From Escallonia rubra (lineage: Eukaryota > Streptophyta > Magnoliopsida > Escalloniales > Escalloniaceae), in NCBI GenBank assembly GCA_033065855.1, contig JAVXUO010000370.1:62001-126000 (forward strand): DNA of 64,000 nt, written 5' to 3'. The position numbers were made by a program, and so were the translations under genes. The notes under the pieces are model-generated. The model did no database searches. It saw only the letters and a program-made list of their open reading frames with translations, and was not told the origin of the DNA. Of the stretch, positions 49,242-61,594 are shown piece by piece. Numbering within the stretch: the stretch's first letter is position 1; the number at the start of each line of letters is the position of its first letter.

Positions 49242-52200
49242 TGTAATACCCCGAACCTTGATTTTATGCCTAGCCAATTAGTTTATATTTAGTGACGATT
49301 ATGAACGTAACATTTAGCGTTGATGTGCATAATTAAGATTTTATCGACAACGATTTTATACTTAGCATCGATATTTGTTATTAGAGTGACTTTTAACGAT
49401 GATTAGTGAATCGGGGTCAGTTATAAAATTACATTTAAATTGGGGCCTCTAGCGACGATTATTGCAAGCGGTATTGATTGTGACTTTTAGTGACAATGTA
49501 TAATGCTCCTAAGTTACAAATTAAATTAATGAGGTTGAAAAAATGTAATGCCCGGAATGTTTAATTGGTCGATGAAAATTTTATTTTAACCTTACTCTAT
49601 GATTATTGTGATCTTTTAAGAGGAATGTGGGTGAGATGAGAGAACTAGCTAAGTGTGGGGGGTCTTTAGAATTATTCTAACCTAGGGCAACATTATGTAA
49701 AGGAAGTTTTAAGAGGGCGGCCGTCCTAGCAAATCTGCCACCCCCTTTACGCGAAGTCCAGAGAGGGAGAGAGAGAGAAGGAACAAGGCTAAGCAAGGGA
49801 AAATTCAAGGTAATGGAATCCATAAACTCTCTCTTTAGTTTAGCCACGAATTTGGACGTTTTATATGTATATTTGGTGTGGAATTGATAGTTTTCGGTAG
49901 TATTTGAGAAAAATGCCGCTATAGAGCATATTAAGAGTGAGTTATGGTTTTTGACATATCTCCTTTATTTTATATCCGATTAATATGATTTTACCCTTTC
50001 TGAAAACTTCATTGTCTTGCCTTCAACTCTTTAGTTTTGAGTTTTCTTAGAATCCCACGTTTGCACATTGAAAATCGATCTTAGAGTCAATCTACTGTAG
50101 AAATCCAGAATTTTTGGTTTTTGGCAGCCACTTCGATTTATCATAGAAATTATTTACTCATGGAATTTTTGTGAAATTTATATTTCTAGAAACCTCAGAA
50201 AGTCCTCTTCAAGTCTGTAGTTTATATTTGTCTGAGATTCATAGTATTTCTACTCCAAAATAATCATTGACGAAAACTGGTCTGCACAGAGATGTGCTGT
50301 TTTGATCAGCCAATTCGATTTACTGTAGAGAAGTCATCAATCATTGGGATTTTGTGAGATTTATATTTCGAAAAACCTTAGAAAGTCTAATTTAACTTTT
50401 TAGTTTTGAGTTTTTTAAGATTCATCATGTTTCTTCCTCAAAATGGTCAATCTACAAAACTAGGGTTTGCTGAAAAATGTTGTTTTCAGAATTATAGATT
50501 AGTACATTGCCCAAGAATTTTTAAGCCACTTCTAAGCATATTTGGGCAAAGTACAAAAATAAAACTACCATTATTTTTGTGAAAACTTCGATGTAGAAAT
50601 TTATGGGATTTTTCTAGGCATGCGAAAGGTCTGAAACGACCTTATTTTTAAAATAGGCTTTTGAATTGTTTGATATAGCAAACAAAATTATTTTTAGTTG
50701 GAAATTTTACACTGGTCTAAACACACTGAGAGGTTTAAGTGTCTAAAATTTTGTGCCATTCTGGCGCTGTTCGATATATTTTGAAAACAGGAGCATTAGT
50801 GCTCAATTTAAGGAGCGACTTAGGGTTCCGAGTGAAAAATTCCCCGAGAGGCCATTATGGTCCGAAAATCCCACCTAGCTGTTTAAAATAGTCTTTCTAG
50901 TTATATCGGCATATGTAACGCTACGTTTGAAGTCGAGGGTAAATAGGGATTTTACTGAAGTCGAGGAGCAGTTTGGTAATTTCACTTACTTGAGGAAAAC
51001 TTAATGCTTAGGTGTACTCGAACGACAATGAATAACATCCGTGTTAATTGTTATTTATGTTTCGATAGAGAAGAGCTATGACCGACTTTTGAGCAAATAC
51101 CAAAAGCAGTTATTCAGCGAGGTAAGTACTTCTGTCATATTCCTCCGTATACCCTATTTTCCTTCTATGTATATGTATAAACAATTTATAATTAGAAGTT
51201 TTAAAGACTTTCACATGCTACTGTTTTTTTTTTTGTGTAAATTGGTTTGATGAAAAATGCCATGGAATATTTCTCTGAGTAGTGTTTCTGACTTGGTTGT
51301 TGTGCCCCATATCCACGGGGGAAAGTTGGATTGTAGGTCCTGGTCGACGGGACGATATGTTGATGCACAGTACTGTTGCTCGTGCCCTTGCGTCCACAAT
51401 AATATTTATCCCAGGAAGGGGTAGGGATTGTGGGCTCTAGTCAAGGGGGGCGTATACCATGACCGAATAATATTTTATCCCAGGAAGGGGTAGGGATTAT
51501 GGGCCCTAGTCAGGGGGGAATGTACGCTGACCGCAACATACCTAAGTTATGATGAACTGAGATAGTTATTAATGAGCCTCCTTAATGTCATGCCCATGTT
51601 CTGAAAATATTGGATGAATTGCTTTCATAAAGTAAATATGTATAGTATCTTCTGTGAAAATGTTTACCAGTTTTAAATCAAAGAGAAACCATGGCATGCT
51701 TCTATGAATCCCAAAACCTATTTTAGGAATGTGGTATGTGTATTTACTGGGCCCCAAGCTCACTTTTTTATAAATGTTTTCAGGTGATTATCTAGATGGA
51801 ATCAACATTGATGAGGGCCACGAGGATGTAGCTATGGTAGACGATTGCTAGAGGATTTGTAGTCCTCTTAGATTTATTAATAAATCATTTGGTGGAGTGC
51901 TGGTACTAAAGTTGTAATTTGAGATTTTTTGGAGCTTAAATCTCCACTGGATTTAAAATGACTCATGTTAGTTGTTAAATAAAAAATGTCATTGGAGATT
52001 CATTGAGAACTTATAAGCGTGATTTTAGAAATATTATTAAGGAGATAGATTTAAATTACTTGGTTATAGATTCTTGTGTACAGGTTGTAGTAAGGCCTGG
52101 CAGAGCCCTGGGTGGATGTTCGGATGGGCCTGCGGCCAGTCACAGACCTAGCTCATGGGCTCACTCGTGGGTTCGGGTAGTGACAATTTTTCTTTCCCAA

Positions 52201-52530
52201 GTTTACCCACTCACTTTCATGAATTTGTCTATTGCACTCCAGTTCATCATCTATAACTTATTCATTATTCAATATGTTGCTAAATGCAACAATAATATCT
52301 CTCACAGTAATTGACGCTAAAGATCTAATAATATCACTCCAACAACAGCAGCTAATTTTTTTTTTCCAATTAATATAACTTATAACGACCGTCGCTAAAG
52401 ATCTAATTAATACCGCTCGCAAAGTCATCACTAAATGTCTTAATTCATGTTACTTACAACAATGTCGCTAAGTAACAAAGAATCATCTACAGTTTACCAT
52501 AAAATCAACCCTAGGTTCGGGGTATTACAA
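49242..52530. mobile_element. TIR element interrupted by LTR-like copy B
   Basis: The left end TGTAATACCCCGAACC (49242) and the right end GGTTCGGGGTATTACA (to about 52530) are inverted, followed inwards by TTGATTTTAT and its inverse. The two outer pieces (49242-49543 and 52193-52530) share words such as AGTGACGATTA, AGCGACGATT and GTCGCTAAAGATC, like subterminal repeats. Copy B occupies the middle. Which element is nested in which is inferred from these borders. Confidence 0.45.
49544..52192 (+). mobile_element. LTR-like repeat, copy B
   Basis: It starts TGTAATGCCCGGAA and ends TTCGGGTAGTGACA, giving TG...CA ends that are short imperfect inverses of each other, as in many Ty3/gypsy LTRs. It is the inverse of copy A. 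No internal gag or pol was seen in either copy. A block containing GGGATAAAATATT and GGGGGG(C/A) at 51400-51530 is tandemly duplicated. Confidence 0.55.
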
Positions 52531-53310
52531 CTAAAGTGGAAAAAGAAAGGAGTTAAGTTCTAAACTTCGTTTTTTAATGATCTAATTTTCGTGGAAGACA
52601 AAGAAGTGTGATAAAGATGAGTCCCGAGATAAAAGATGTAATATTTCATCAAATTCAATATTTGAATTTGAGTTTGGGTTTTGCTTTTTCTTCGGTGGGA
52701 CTCCTAAAAAAAAATAGAAAAAGAGGAATGAAAAATTATCCAATAGTTTAGAAATGCAAACTTAAGCGGCATAAATGTAATTACTCCTTTTTCTTTAAAA
52801 TACTTATTAAGAAGCAGTTTATAAAAGGTGTATGACCGAAGGATGAAGCATGATTGGAGTTATTGGACGCACGCACATGATGTATGTGTATATGAAAAAA
52901 ACCTTCATGGTGAAAGATATAAGGTGGTGTAACATACGAGTGAGATTTATCTAAATGAAGAAGTTCATGAATAAGTTTTTACTGCTACCCTGGTTGCAAA
53001 AAGATAGCTATAATACATTGTATAACGATAATAATGGTCGCTAATATAATTAGTGACGTTTCTGCTAATATTTTCGGCGACATTTCTTAAGTACTAAATA
53101 AAAGTTATTAAAAACATTTAACGGTTATTGTTTATCACTATAAAAAGGAATTTTACAATAGTTAATTATTACTAAACGGAAAATTGTAGTTATCTTTCTA
53201 TAATTTTACACACAAGAGGCACATTTTTTTTTTCATTTTATTATTCTCTCATCCTTGAGATTTTTTTTGGTGGATATGGTCCCAATTTTTACTTAGAGAA
53301 ACAAATTCTT
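52531..53310. other. Non-coding region upstream of UTP12
   Basis: AT-rich. Around 53030-53160, words such as GGTCGCTAATA, TTAGTGACGTTT and CGGCGACATTT resemble transposon subterminal repeats, without definable ends. The distal promoter of UTP12 should lie here. Confidence 0.35.
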
Positions 53311-53374
53311 AAACCCTAGGGAAATAACAAAACAGGGGTAAAGAACCAAAAGAAGGAAAGAAGCTTAAACCCTA
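53311..53374 (+). promoter_or_regulatory. Two telo-boxes upstream of UTP12
   Basis: AAACCCTA occurs at 53311-53318 and again at 53367-53374, about 127 and 71 bases before the ATG at 53438. Telo-boxes are enriched in promoters and leaders of plant ribosomal-protein and ribosome-biogenesis genes, which fits the gene downstream. Confidence 0.6.
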
Positions 53375-53437
53375 AACCGCAGTTCAATTCAAACTCCGCG
53401 GCAGCAGCAAACAAACTTAAGAACCAAGAGAGAAAAT

Positions 53438-56400
53438 ATGGTGAAGTCGTACCTCCGGTACGAGCCGGCGGCGTCGTTCGGAGTGTTAGTGTCCGTCGAT
53501 TCGAACATTGCGTATGACAGCTCCGGGAAGCACATACTGGCGCCGGCGCTGGAGAACGTGAGCGTGTGGCACGTGCGCCAGGGCACGTGCCTGAAGACCC
53601 TCTCCCCCTCACTTGCCTCTCGAGGCCCTGCTCTAGCCGTCACCGCCATAGCCACCTCCTCTTCTTCTCTGGTGATCTTTCTACTCCGTGTGCGTGTTGA
53701 ATTCATGTGTTCTGGTTGATTAGTTTTTCTGTATATAGTGTTCTGTTTGACATATGCTGAATTGGGTTCTTGCGAAAATTGGAGGAGAAGGAAAAAGAAG
53801 TATGATTTTGGGTATTGATTCGTGGTGTTGGCTAATGGGTTTTTGTTATAATGTTCTGTTTGACACATACGGAATTGGGTCTCTGCAGGAAGTTGGAGGA
53901 AATGAGGAAAAAGTAAGATTTTGGGTAGTCTGTGTATGTGTTTGTGCGATGGCTAATGGCTTGTTCGTACAATCTTTGGCGGAAGCGTACTAAATTGGGT
54001 TTCTGCCCAATTGGTTTTGGGTAGTATGTGTGTCTGAGTGTTTGGTTTCTGAGCTTCGGCTAATCGGTGGTGGTTATATTTTTCTCTCTGACTCATACTG
54101 AACTGAGTTTCGGCACAAATTGAAGAAAAGGGAAAGTGGTAAAATTTTGGAGCAAGAATGTCTCCCAGAACCCCATTTACCTGCTGTGTAAGTGGTGGGG
54201 CTTAGTTTATAACTTTTCTTTCCTTGTAAAATCGGAAGTTTAATTTCTGTTTGTGCTGTATATAGATAAAGAAAATAGATTGATTTATATGCATTGCGTA
54301 ATGGGTTGTTCATAGGTCCTTTCTGTTGGCAAATACTCAAGGGAAAAAGTAAGAATTAGGGGGCATGAAAAATTAGTTCCCTTTTTTAGCTGCATTTGAT
54401 TTGGACCAAAAATGTGTATAGTGAGTAAGAAAATAAGGACGAGGGTAGCTTTTTGTGACTTTGTTAGTGGGTGCAAACGAATAAATTAGTTTGTTTTGAT
54501 TGCATATAGCAAATGAATGGGTACGTACATGCATATATACGTGCATGCATATTTAATAACATAATTGAATGTCGTTATTCTGTTTGAAACATTCTCAACT
54601 GGGTTTTGGCACATGAATGTCACAAGACTCAATTTGGTTCCTCAGGAATCAGAGGGGCTTAGTGGGAGATTTCTTATCTGGTTTTCTTTTCATGTTTTAA
54701 ATTTTTTGGATTTCAAATATTAAAGCTTTCGTTCAAACTGAGTGTAGTGGGAAGAATATAAGAAATGAGGGTGCATTTGGGTGGGTGCCGGGAATGTGTT
54801 CTGAGCTATGTTAGTGGATGCGAAAGTGAGGATAGTTTGTCTTGTTTGCAGATGGCAAGTGGATATGCTGATGGTAGTATAAGGATTTGGGATTCTGAGA
54901 AAGGAACCTGTGAGACCACGTTGAATGGACACAAAGGGGCTGTCACTGCCCTTAGGTTCAACAAGCTTGGATCTTTACTAGCATCTGGTAGCAAAGATAA
55001 CGATGTAATTTTATGGGATGTGGTTGGAGAGGCTGGACTTTTTCGTCTTCGAGGGCACCGTGACCAGGTTTATTCTTTTCTACTAAGTCTGTGATTCTCT
55101 AATTTAAAATGGCTGGTTTTAATTTGCTTTCTGACATATTTCTTTTTTTTAACTGGGATGTTTTATTTTTTCTGATTGGTTGCGTTGCACATTGTAGGTT
55201 ACTGACCTTGTATTCTTGGATTCTGATAAAAAACTTGTTAGTTCCTCAAAGGACAAGTTTTTGAGGCTTTGGGATATAGAAACACAGCATTGTGTGCAAA
55301 TTATCAGCGGCCATCATAGTGAAATATGGTCCATAGATACTGACCCCCAGGAGAGATATCTGGTCACTGGGTCGGCAGATCCAGTGCTTCGGTTTTATAC
55401 TGTAAAGCATGATTTAATGGATGGTCAGTCTGTATCTGAGGATAATGCTACCAACACCGTTGAAAATGGAGATGCATCCATTCAAAACAAGTGGGAGGTC
55501 CTAAAGCTTTTTGGTGAAATCCAGCGACAGAACAAGGATAGAGTTGCAACGGTGAGGTTTAATAAACCCGGAAGTCTGCTAGCTTGTCAAGTTGCAGGGA
55601 AGACAGTGGAGATATTCCGTGTGTTGGATGAGGCTGAATCCAAGCGTAAGGCAAAGAGGAGAATTAACCGGAAGAAGGAGAAGAAATCTTCGAAAGGGGT
55701 TGCTGAGTTAGCTGAAAATGGAGTTGTAAATCACGGAGCTAGAGAGGAAGGTAATAATCCTACTGTTACAGTTCCTGATGCTTTTAAGCTCCTTCAGACA
55801 ATACGAGCTAGCAAGAAGATATGTTCAATTGCTTTCTGTCCTATCACTCCAAAGAGCTCGCTGGCAACCTTAGCATTGTCTCTGAACAATAATTTGTTGG
55901 AAACGTATTCAGTAGAAAGCAGTTCAACCACAAGGAACATTGCCATTGAGCTCCAGGGGCATCGTTCTGATGTGAGAAGTGTTACGCTTAGCTCGGATAA
56001 CACTCTTTTAATGTCTACAAGCCACAGTGCTGTAAAGATATGGAATCCAAGTACTGGTTCTTGCCTTCGTACTATTGATTCAGGATATGGACTATGTGGT
56101 CTATTCATTCCTGGTAACAAATATGCAGTCATTGGTACAAAAGGTGGGACTTTAGAAATTATTGATGTTAGGAGTGGTACATGTGTGGAAGTAGTAAAGG
56201 CTCATGGTGGTTCTGTTCAATCTATTGCGGCAACCTTAGATGGAAGTGGTTTTGTCACTGGCAGTACAGATCATGATGTTAAGTTCTGGGAGTATCAAAT
56301 TGCACAAAAGCCTGGTCAAGTATGCTCTTTGAACCATATATTTTAAGTACTTTACCACGCTTAATGATCACTTTCTTGGAGAATAGGACTAAAAGAGTCT

Positions 56401-59400
56401 ATGGCACGTGAAGAATTTCTGTTTTTGACATTCACTATTTAAACCTTCTTTTCATACCTCACTCTGTGGAGTGATTAATCGTTTCTCCTGTCAAGCTCTT
56501 GTACTCTTCTACGGCATATTTTTGAATGGACAGACTTTTTCCTAGTTGATTCTTATTGTTCTTGGACAGTCGCTTTGATGCATTTTCGATTCCAAGTTCT
56601 TCATTTCCTCTTTAGGAATTATCATGTGAACCTATCCGTCTGGGTTATTTCACAGAGGGTTTAAAGACCTACTTAGGTCTCTCTCTCTCTCTATTGAAGT
56701 TGAGGCATATGCACCAAATAAGATCATTCATATTTGACATTTGCGTTCTTTTCAGGACTCGAAGCACCTTACCGTGTCTCATGTCAGGGATATGAAAATG
56801 AATGATGATGTTTTAGTGGTTGCTGTTAGTCCCGATGGTAAACATATTGCTGTTGCCCTATTGGATTGTACTATTAAGGTCAGATTGGCTTTGTAACGTT
56901 ATAAAAATTGAATGTTCTGTGATTCTCTGGTTTCTTTAAGTCTTGAAGTTGTTTCTTTAACAAGATGAAGTACTTCAATCGTTAAATGAATTCTCAAAGC
57001 AAGTTATGATCAAGGTCCTATGTATACTGATTTATTAGTCTCCTGGACTGCTGTGCTATAAGATGCTTCTGCATGTGAAATGAATGTAATGATTGCAACT
57101 CAAATGCTTAAACTGTAGAGCTAAAGTTAAGGGTCTTTCTTTCTTGATTTTCCGAGATGCCATTAACAATATTTAATTGAAACAGAAAACTGAATAGTGT
57201 CTCGAACAGTACAAAAGATCTTGATATTGTTCTAATTAGATTCTACTTTTTCTTTGAACAACATTTGTAGGTACCTAGTTATATATGCAAATCATGCCAT
57301 CTGAATGCAAGTTCTCATTCTATTTCATGACAACTGTCCATATCCCATTAATCCCTGACTTTACCTCTACAAACGGTCAAAAACTGAAGTCGAGACTAGA
57401 AGGAAGGATAATTTGGACAACCTTCCAACAACTACGGACCCCTTTTAAGAGCATGGGGCTAGATAAAGCATTGAGTGTCCCAGTTGCACTGATGCGACTA
57501 ATCCAGGAAATGTACTTAGATGATAGCGGTAGATGCACGCTTTCCCATCTCAAAGATACTAATGATAAGAGCTTTGAGTGCATCTTAGATTCTTAGTTCT
57601 CAACTTTTCCTAAGACCGACGCGGAAGTATATATCGAAAAAAGATTGGATTAGTTTTCCTTGATTATGCGGAGAAATACCAAAAAACGTGGCATCTTAAT
57701 AAATATTGGCCAAACAGAAATTTCCATCTCGAGTATAAGCATAAGTGAGAATTTTAACTATTGTAGAAGGTACCTGGTGGTTCTTCTGGGAACAGTTGCT
57801 CAACCCATTATTAGTTTGCTGTGCGTTGTGAAATCATATGCTGCATATTGAAATCGTTTCGAAGTTGGACAGTTTCTTTTGGCTATGGAATACATTCACA
57901 TTTTTTGAATATGTCAAGAAGGAACTGCTTTGGGGTGCGTGAGAAGTACATTTTTCGCGTATTGAGCTTCCTAAAGAACTGGATCTATGATTCAAAGTAC
58001 CAGGAGATACCTCGTTTTGAAGAGAGATACACTATGTACATACCTCATGGATTGACCAGAATGTTTCTTTACTTCACATAGCATCAACTTCAATGCATGT
58101 ACATTCATAAACTGCAGACAGAGCCATAGAAAGGATGTAACTGAGAAGTCGTACATTATTGGCACGCAGGTCTTGCAGGTTGGAATACCCACTCGACTTA
58201 CCAATTTTCGGTTGAATTTTACCATAGTGTTTTCCTTAACGAATGCAGATATAGCACTATCTTCGATGCATGTGCATGACCCAAACTGCAGCGAGAGCCA
58301 TAATAAATTTACCAATTTCCCTATTAAGTTTTGATCAGTTGTGTTACCTAGGATGCCTTATTAACCAAGGGACTCCATGACTTGGTATAAAGCTCGAAAT
58401 CCATTTTAACCCGCGGGTTCGATTTTTTAAGTGCAGATGACTTCCAATTGACATGTTGTCTATCCCTTTCAAAATGCAAAGCATATTGGGCACATGGTGT
58501 TGAGCACATGGCCAAAGCGTGCTACTAGATGTGACAGCATTTTGAAATTGCCACGTTCTCTAGATTAAACATACACAACGAAGGTTTTGCGATGTATAAG
58601 CTGGTTGGCTTGCTTGCTTGCACTTCTACTTTCGGAAACAAAAGCATTTAGTCCGGACATTTTTTTTTGGGGAAAATTATTAAGTCCACTTCAAACTTGG
58701 ACTGTTCATGTGAGGAGTGCAAATATCATTCCCTTCTTTTAGTGACAGTATGATATTTTAGCTTCAGGGTTAGGTTTATGAGGAAGAGGGATAGAGAGAA
58801 GAAAGTTTAGAAAGGACTTATGTGAATCACATATCTTGATTCCAGTGCGAAGCAGAATAGGGATTTAACTCATCGAGATTGGGTAGATGTCTTTCGAGAG
58901 AGTTGAAGAGGTTGTTGGCTTGTGTTTTCCTTGGTTGCTTGTTATCTTCTAGCTTTATCTTTTGATCTGGTTTACCTTGCGATTATCCCCATAAAAGAAG
59001 GCCATAATTTGTCTATAGGCCTGTAACTTGATAGTTATAAATCTATTGCTGGTTATTTTATTTGTTTTTTAATGCTTTCAGGTCTTCTTCATGGATTCCC
59101 TCAAGTTTTTCCTTACATTATATGGTCACAAGCTGCCTGTTTTATGCATGGATATTTCCACTGATGGGGATTTGATTGTTACGGGCTCCGCTGACAAAAA
59201 CTTGAAGATTTGGGGTTTGGATTTTGGCAACTGCCACAAATCCCTTTTTGCTCATGCTGATAGGTGCCTCATTATCATTTATATTTCATATATCAAGATA
59301 GCTTCAATAAAAGTTTTTTGTTAAAGATTTTGATGATTGAATGTTTCTGGCAGTGTTATGGCAGTGCAATTTGTGCACAACACCCATTACATGTTTAGTG

Positions 59401-61594
59401 TTGGGAAAGATCGCCTCGTAAAGTATTGGGATGTTGATAAGTTTGAGTTGCTTTTAACTCTAGAAGGTCACCATGCTGAGGTTTGGTGTCTCTCAATCAG
59501 CAACCGTGGTGATTTTCTTGTCACAGGATCTCACGACCGATCTATACGTCGTTGGGATCGTACTGAAGAACCATTCTTCATTGAGGTATTACTGCATGTG
59601 TCTGGCAATATATTACAAGTATTATAATTGAACACAAAGTTTAACATCTTTCTCCTAATTTTTGCAAAGATGCAGCCTGAGATAAAGCGCTTGTCTCTTG
59701 ACACTTTAATGTGCTGTTTTAATTTACAGGAAGAAAAAGAGAAAAGGTTGGAAGAGATGTTTGAGTCTGACCTTGACAACGCATTGGAAAATAGGTACGC
59801 ACCTAAGGAAGAACTTCCAGAGGAGGGAGCTGTGGCCTTAGCAGGAAAGAGAACCCAAGAAACCCTTACTGCAACTGACTCAATTATGGAAGCATTAGAC
59901 ATTGCCGAGGCGGAATTGAAGCGTAATGCAGCTCACGAGGTATACCATATGCTACTTATCATACTATTGCTGCAACTACTTCAGTTCGGATATCAAAGTA
60001 AAATGATTAGAACAACTCATATGTTTTCGTCATTCTCAAGTTAGAAAGTCTTGAATTATTGATTTTAAAACATACTTCGGGCATTTTGGCTCATTTTGCA
60101 TGTGGTTTATTTTTATGGACTCTGCCCCACCATCTTTGCTTAGATTTGTAAGCAAGCTACGTGCACGTATTTAACTTCAGTGCGTGGCATTCATGTGGCG
60201 GACCTCAAAGGGAGGCTGCATGAACTTGAGTTGGTTGCTTGTAAGTAAAAGAAGATCAACTGAAAGGAAATATTGAAAATTTTGAATGATGGCAAGATTC
60301 AAGAATGGATCTAATTTCAACTTCTTCCATGACGCTATACTGCTTAGGAGACATGCCTTTGTACAGATTTTTGGCCTAGCTTCAATGTTCTGAAGAGTCG
60401 AGAAACTGGTGCTACAGTCTGCAAGCTTTACTTGTACATTATGCGAAGCATTATATGCACATTAAGGCATTATACTTTTTGTTTAAATTGTGTTGCTAAT
60501 AACCCTTCCCTGTATCATCCTGAAATTTGATGCATGTTTGCTTTTTGTTGTTTGAGTAGACCATGGAAACCTCATTTCTTCATTTTTACCCCATTTTTCA
60601 GCTCATTTACCTTGTTAGTATGTAACAATCTAGCACAGTAATTAGTGATTAAATTTTCAAATTGGAGGTACTGGAAAATCACCATTGATTATGTGGAGAC
60701 CAGGATTTGCTTTTGGATATTCTTCTCATGATTGGTATGTTTTGATGGTCAGGAGGAGAAAGCAAGGGCAAATGTTGCAGAGTTCCGCCCAAATCTACTA
60801 ATGCTTGGACTTTCACCATCAGACTACATCCTTCGTGCACTTTCAAGTGTTCGCACGAATGATCTGGAGCAGACATTACTGGTAAGTGCGTGGTGTTGTA
60901 GTTATATACAGAGGTAGTTTTATATTCTAGTTCAGTCAGGTCCAGTTTTACACATTTGGAGAAAGTTTCACTGTTCCACATGCGGTCACATCTTTAAGAA
61001 TGTGCCATGGATGGACTGCATGTTTGACCTATTTCAATAGCTTATTTATTTCCGTCAGATTTCCAATTTCATTTCATGTCAATTCATTTTTCAATTTCTT
61101 ATTTTTGAAAATTCCAAGTTGTTCTTGGTTTCTGCTATCAGCTAAAACTTGACCTGATCCTCTTTGAAAGAAAAAAGTATTGACGTAAAATAGAAAATCC
61201 CTGGCTAGATCCTTTTTGTTGGAGTTTGGTTTGTTCTTTTTCCTGCGTTCTCCATTCAAATCTTTCCAAGTTGTTATGTAATAACTCATGTTTCATTGTT
61301 GTCACAAACTGAGGCCAAATCCTTCAGCCTTTAAAAAGTTTAAATTAAGATTGATAGTGATATTCTGTGTAGCGTCAGTTTGCACTCCCTGTTTGTTGCC
61401 TCCAAGTCTTGCTATCTTACATTGGCAGTACGCCTTGTTAAGTAGGCAAATCACGTAGATTATGAGCCTCTTCATTGCAGCCATGGCTAGCTATGCTTAA
61501 TAAGGTTAGTCCTTTTTCTGTGCAGGCTCTACCATTCTCAGATGCTTTGAAGCTGTTGTCATATCTGAAGGATTGGTCATCAAATCCTGATAAG
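53438..61594 (+). CDS. UTP12: UTP12/WDR3 homologue, U3 snoRNP WD-repeat protein (3' end missing)
   Basis: This nucleolar protein of the small-subunit processome (UTP-B) acts in early 18S pre-rRNA processing. Exons: 53438-53671, 54852-55067, 55198-56319, 56756-56878, 59082-59263, 59354-59585, 59730-59939, 60753-60881 and 61526-61594. All joins are GT-AG and in phase, giving 839 residues. It opens [16 protein letters not shown], as in plant UTP12. Many WD units follow, such as GSIRIWD, DVILWD, FLRLWD, VKIWNP, VKFWEY, LKIWGLD, VKYWDVD and SIRRWD. A basic [11 protein letters not shown] stretch lies within exon 3. Exon 7 begins the acidic [17 protein letters not shown] region, and exons 8-9 start the C-terminal Utp12 domain. 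The family's remaining C-terminus (about 110 residues, VELVCRIA onward) was not found before 64000. Confidence 0.93.
53735..54150. repeat. Diverged tandem repeat of about 110 bp in UTP12 intron 1
   Basis: Blocks of the type TGTTCTGTTTGACA then GAATTGGGT start near 53740 and 53851, with more diverged copies near 53960 and 54080 and a further trace near 54575. Each includes a GGAAAAAG then GATTTTGGGTA part. The short open frames here are not exons. Confidence 0.65.
56879..59081. other. UTP12 intron 4, 2.2 kb, with unexplained content
   Basis: This is the longest UTP12 intron seen. It holds a 103-codon plus-strand frame (57285-57596) whose second half ([19 protein letters not shown] then [12 protein letters not shown]) has coding-like composition but no family I recognise. 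Two diverged copies of a block with ACTGCAG and AGAGCCATA stand at about 58090-58130 and 58250-58300. Confidence 0.4.
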
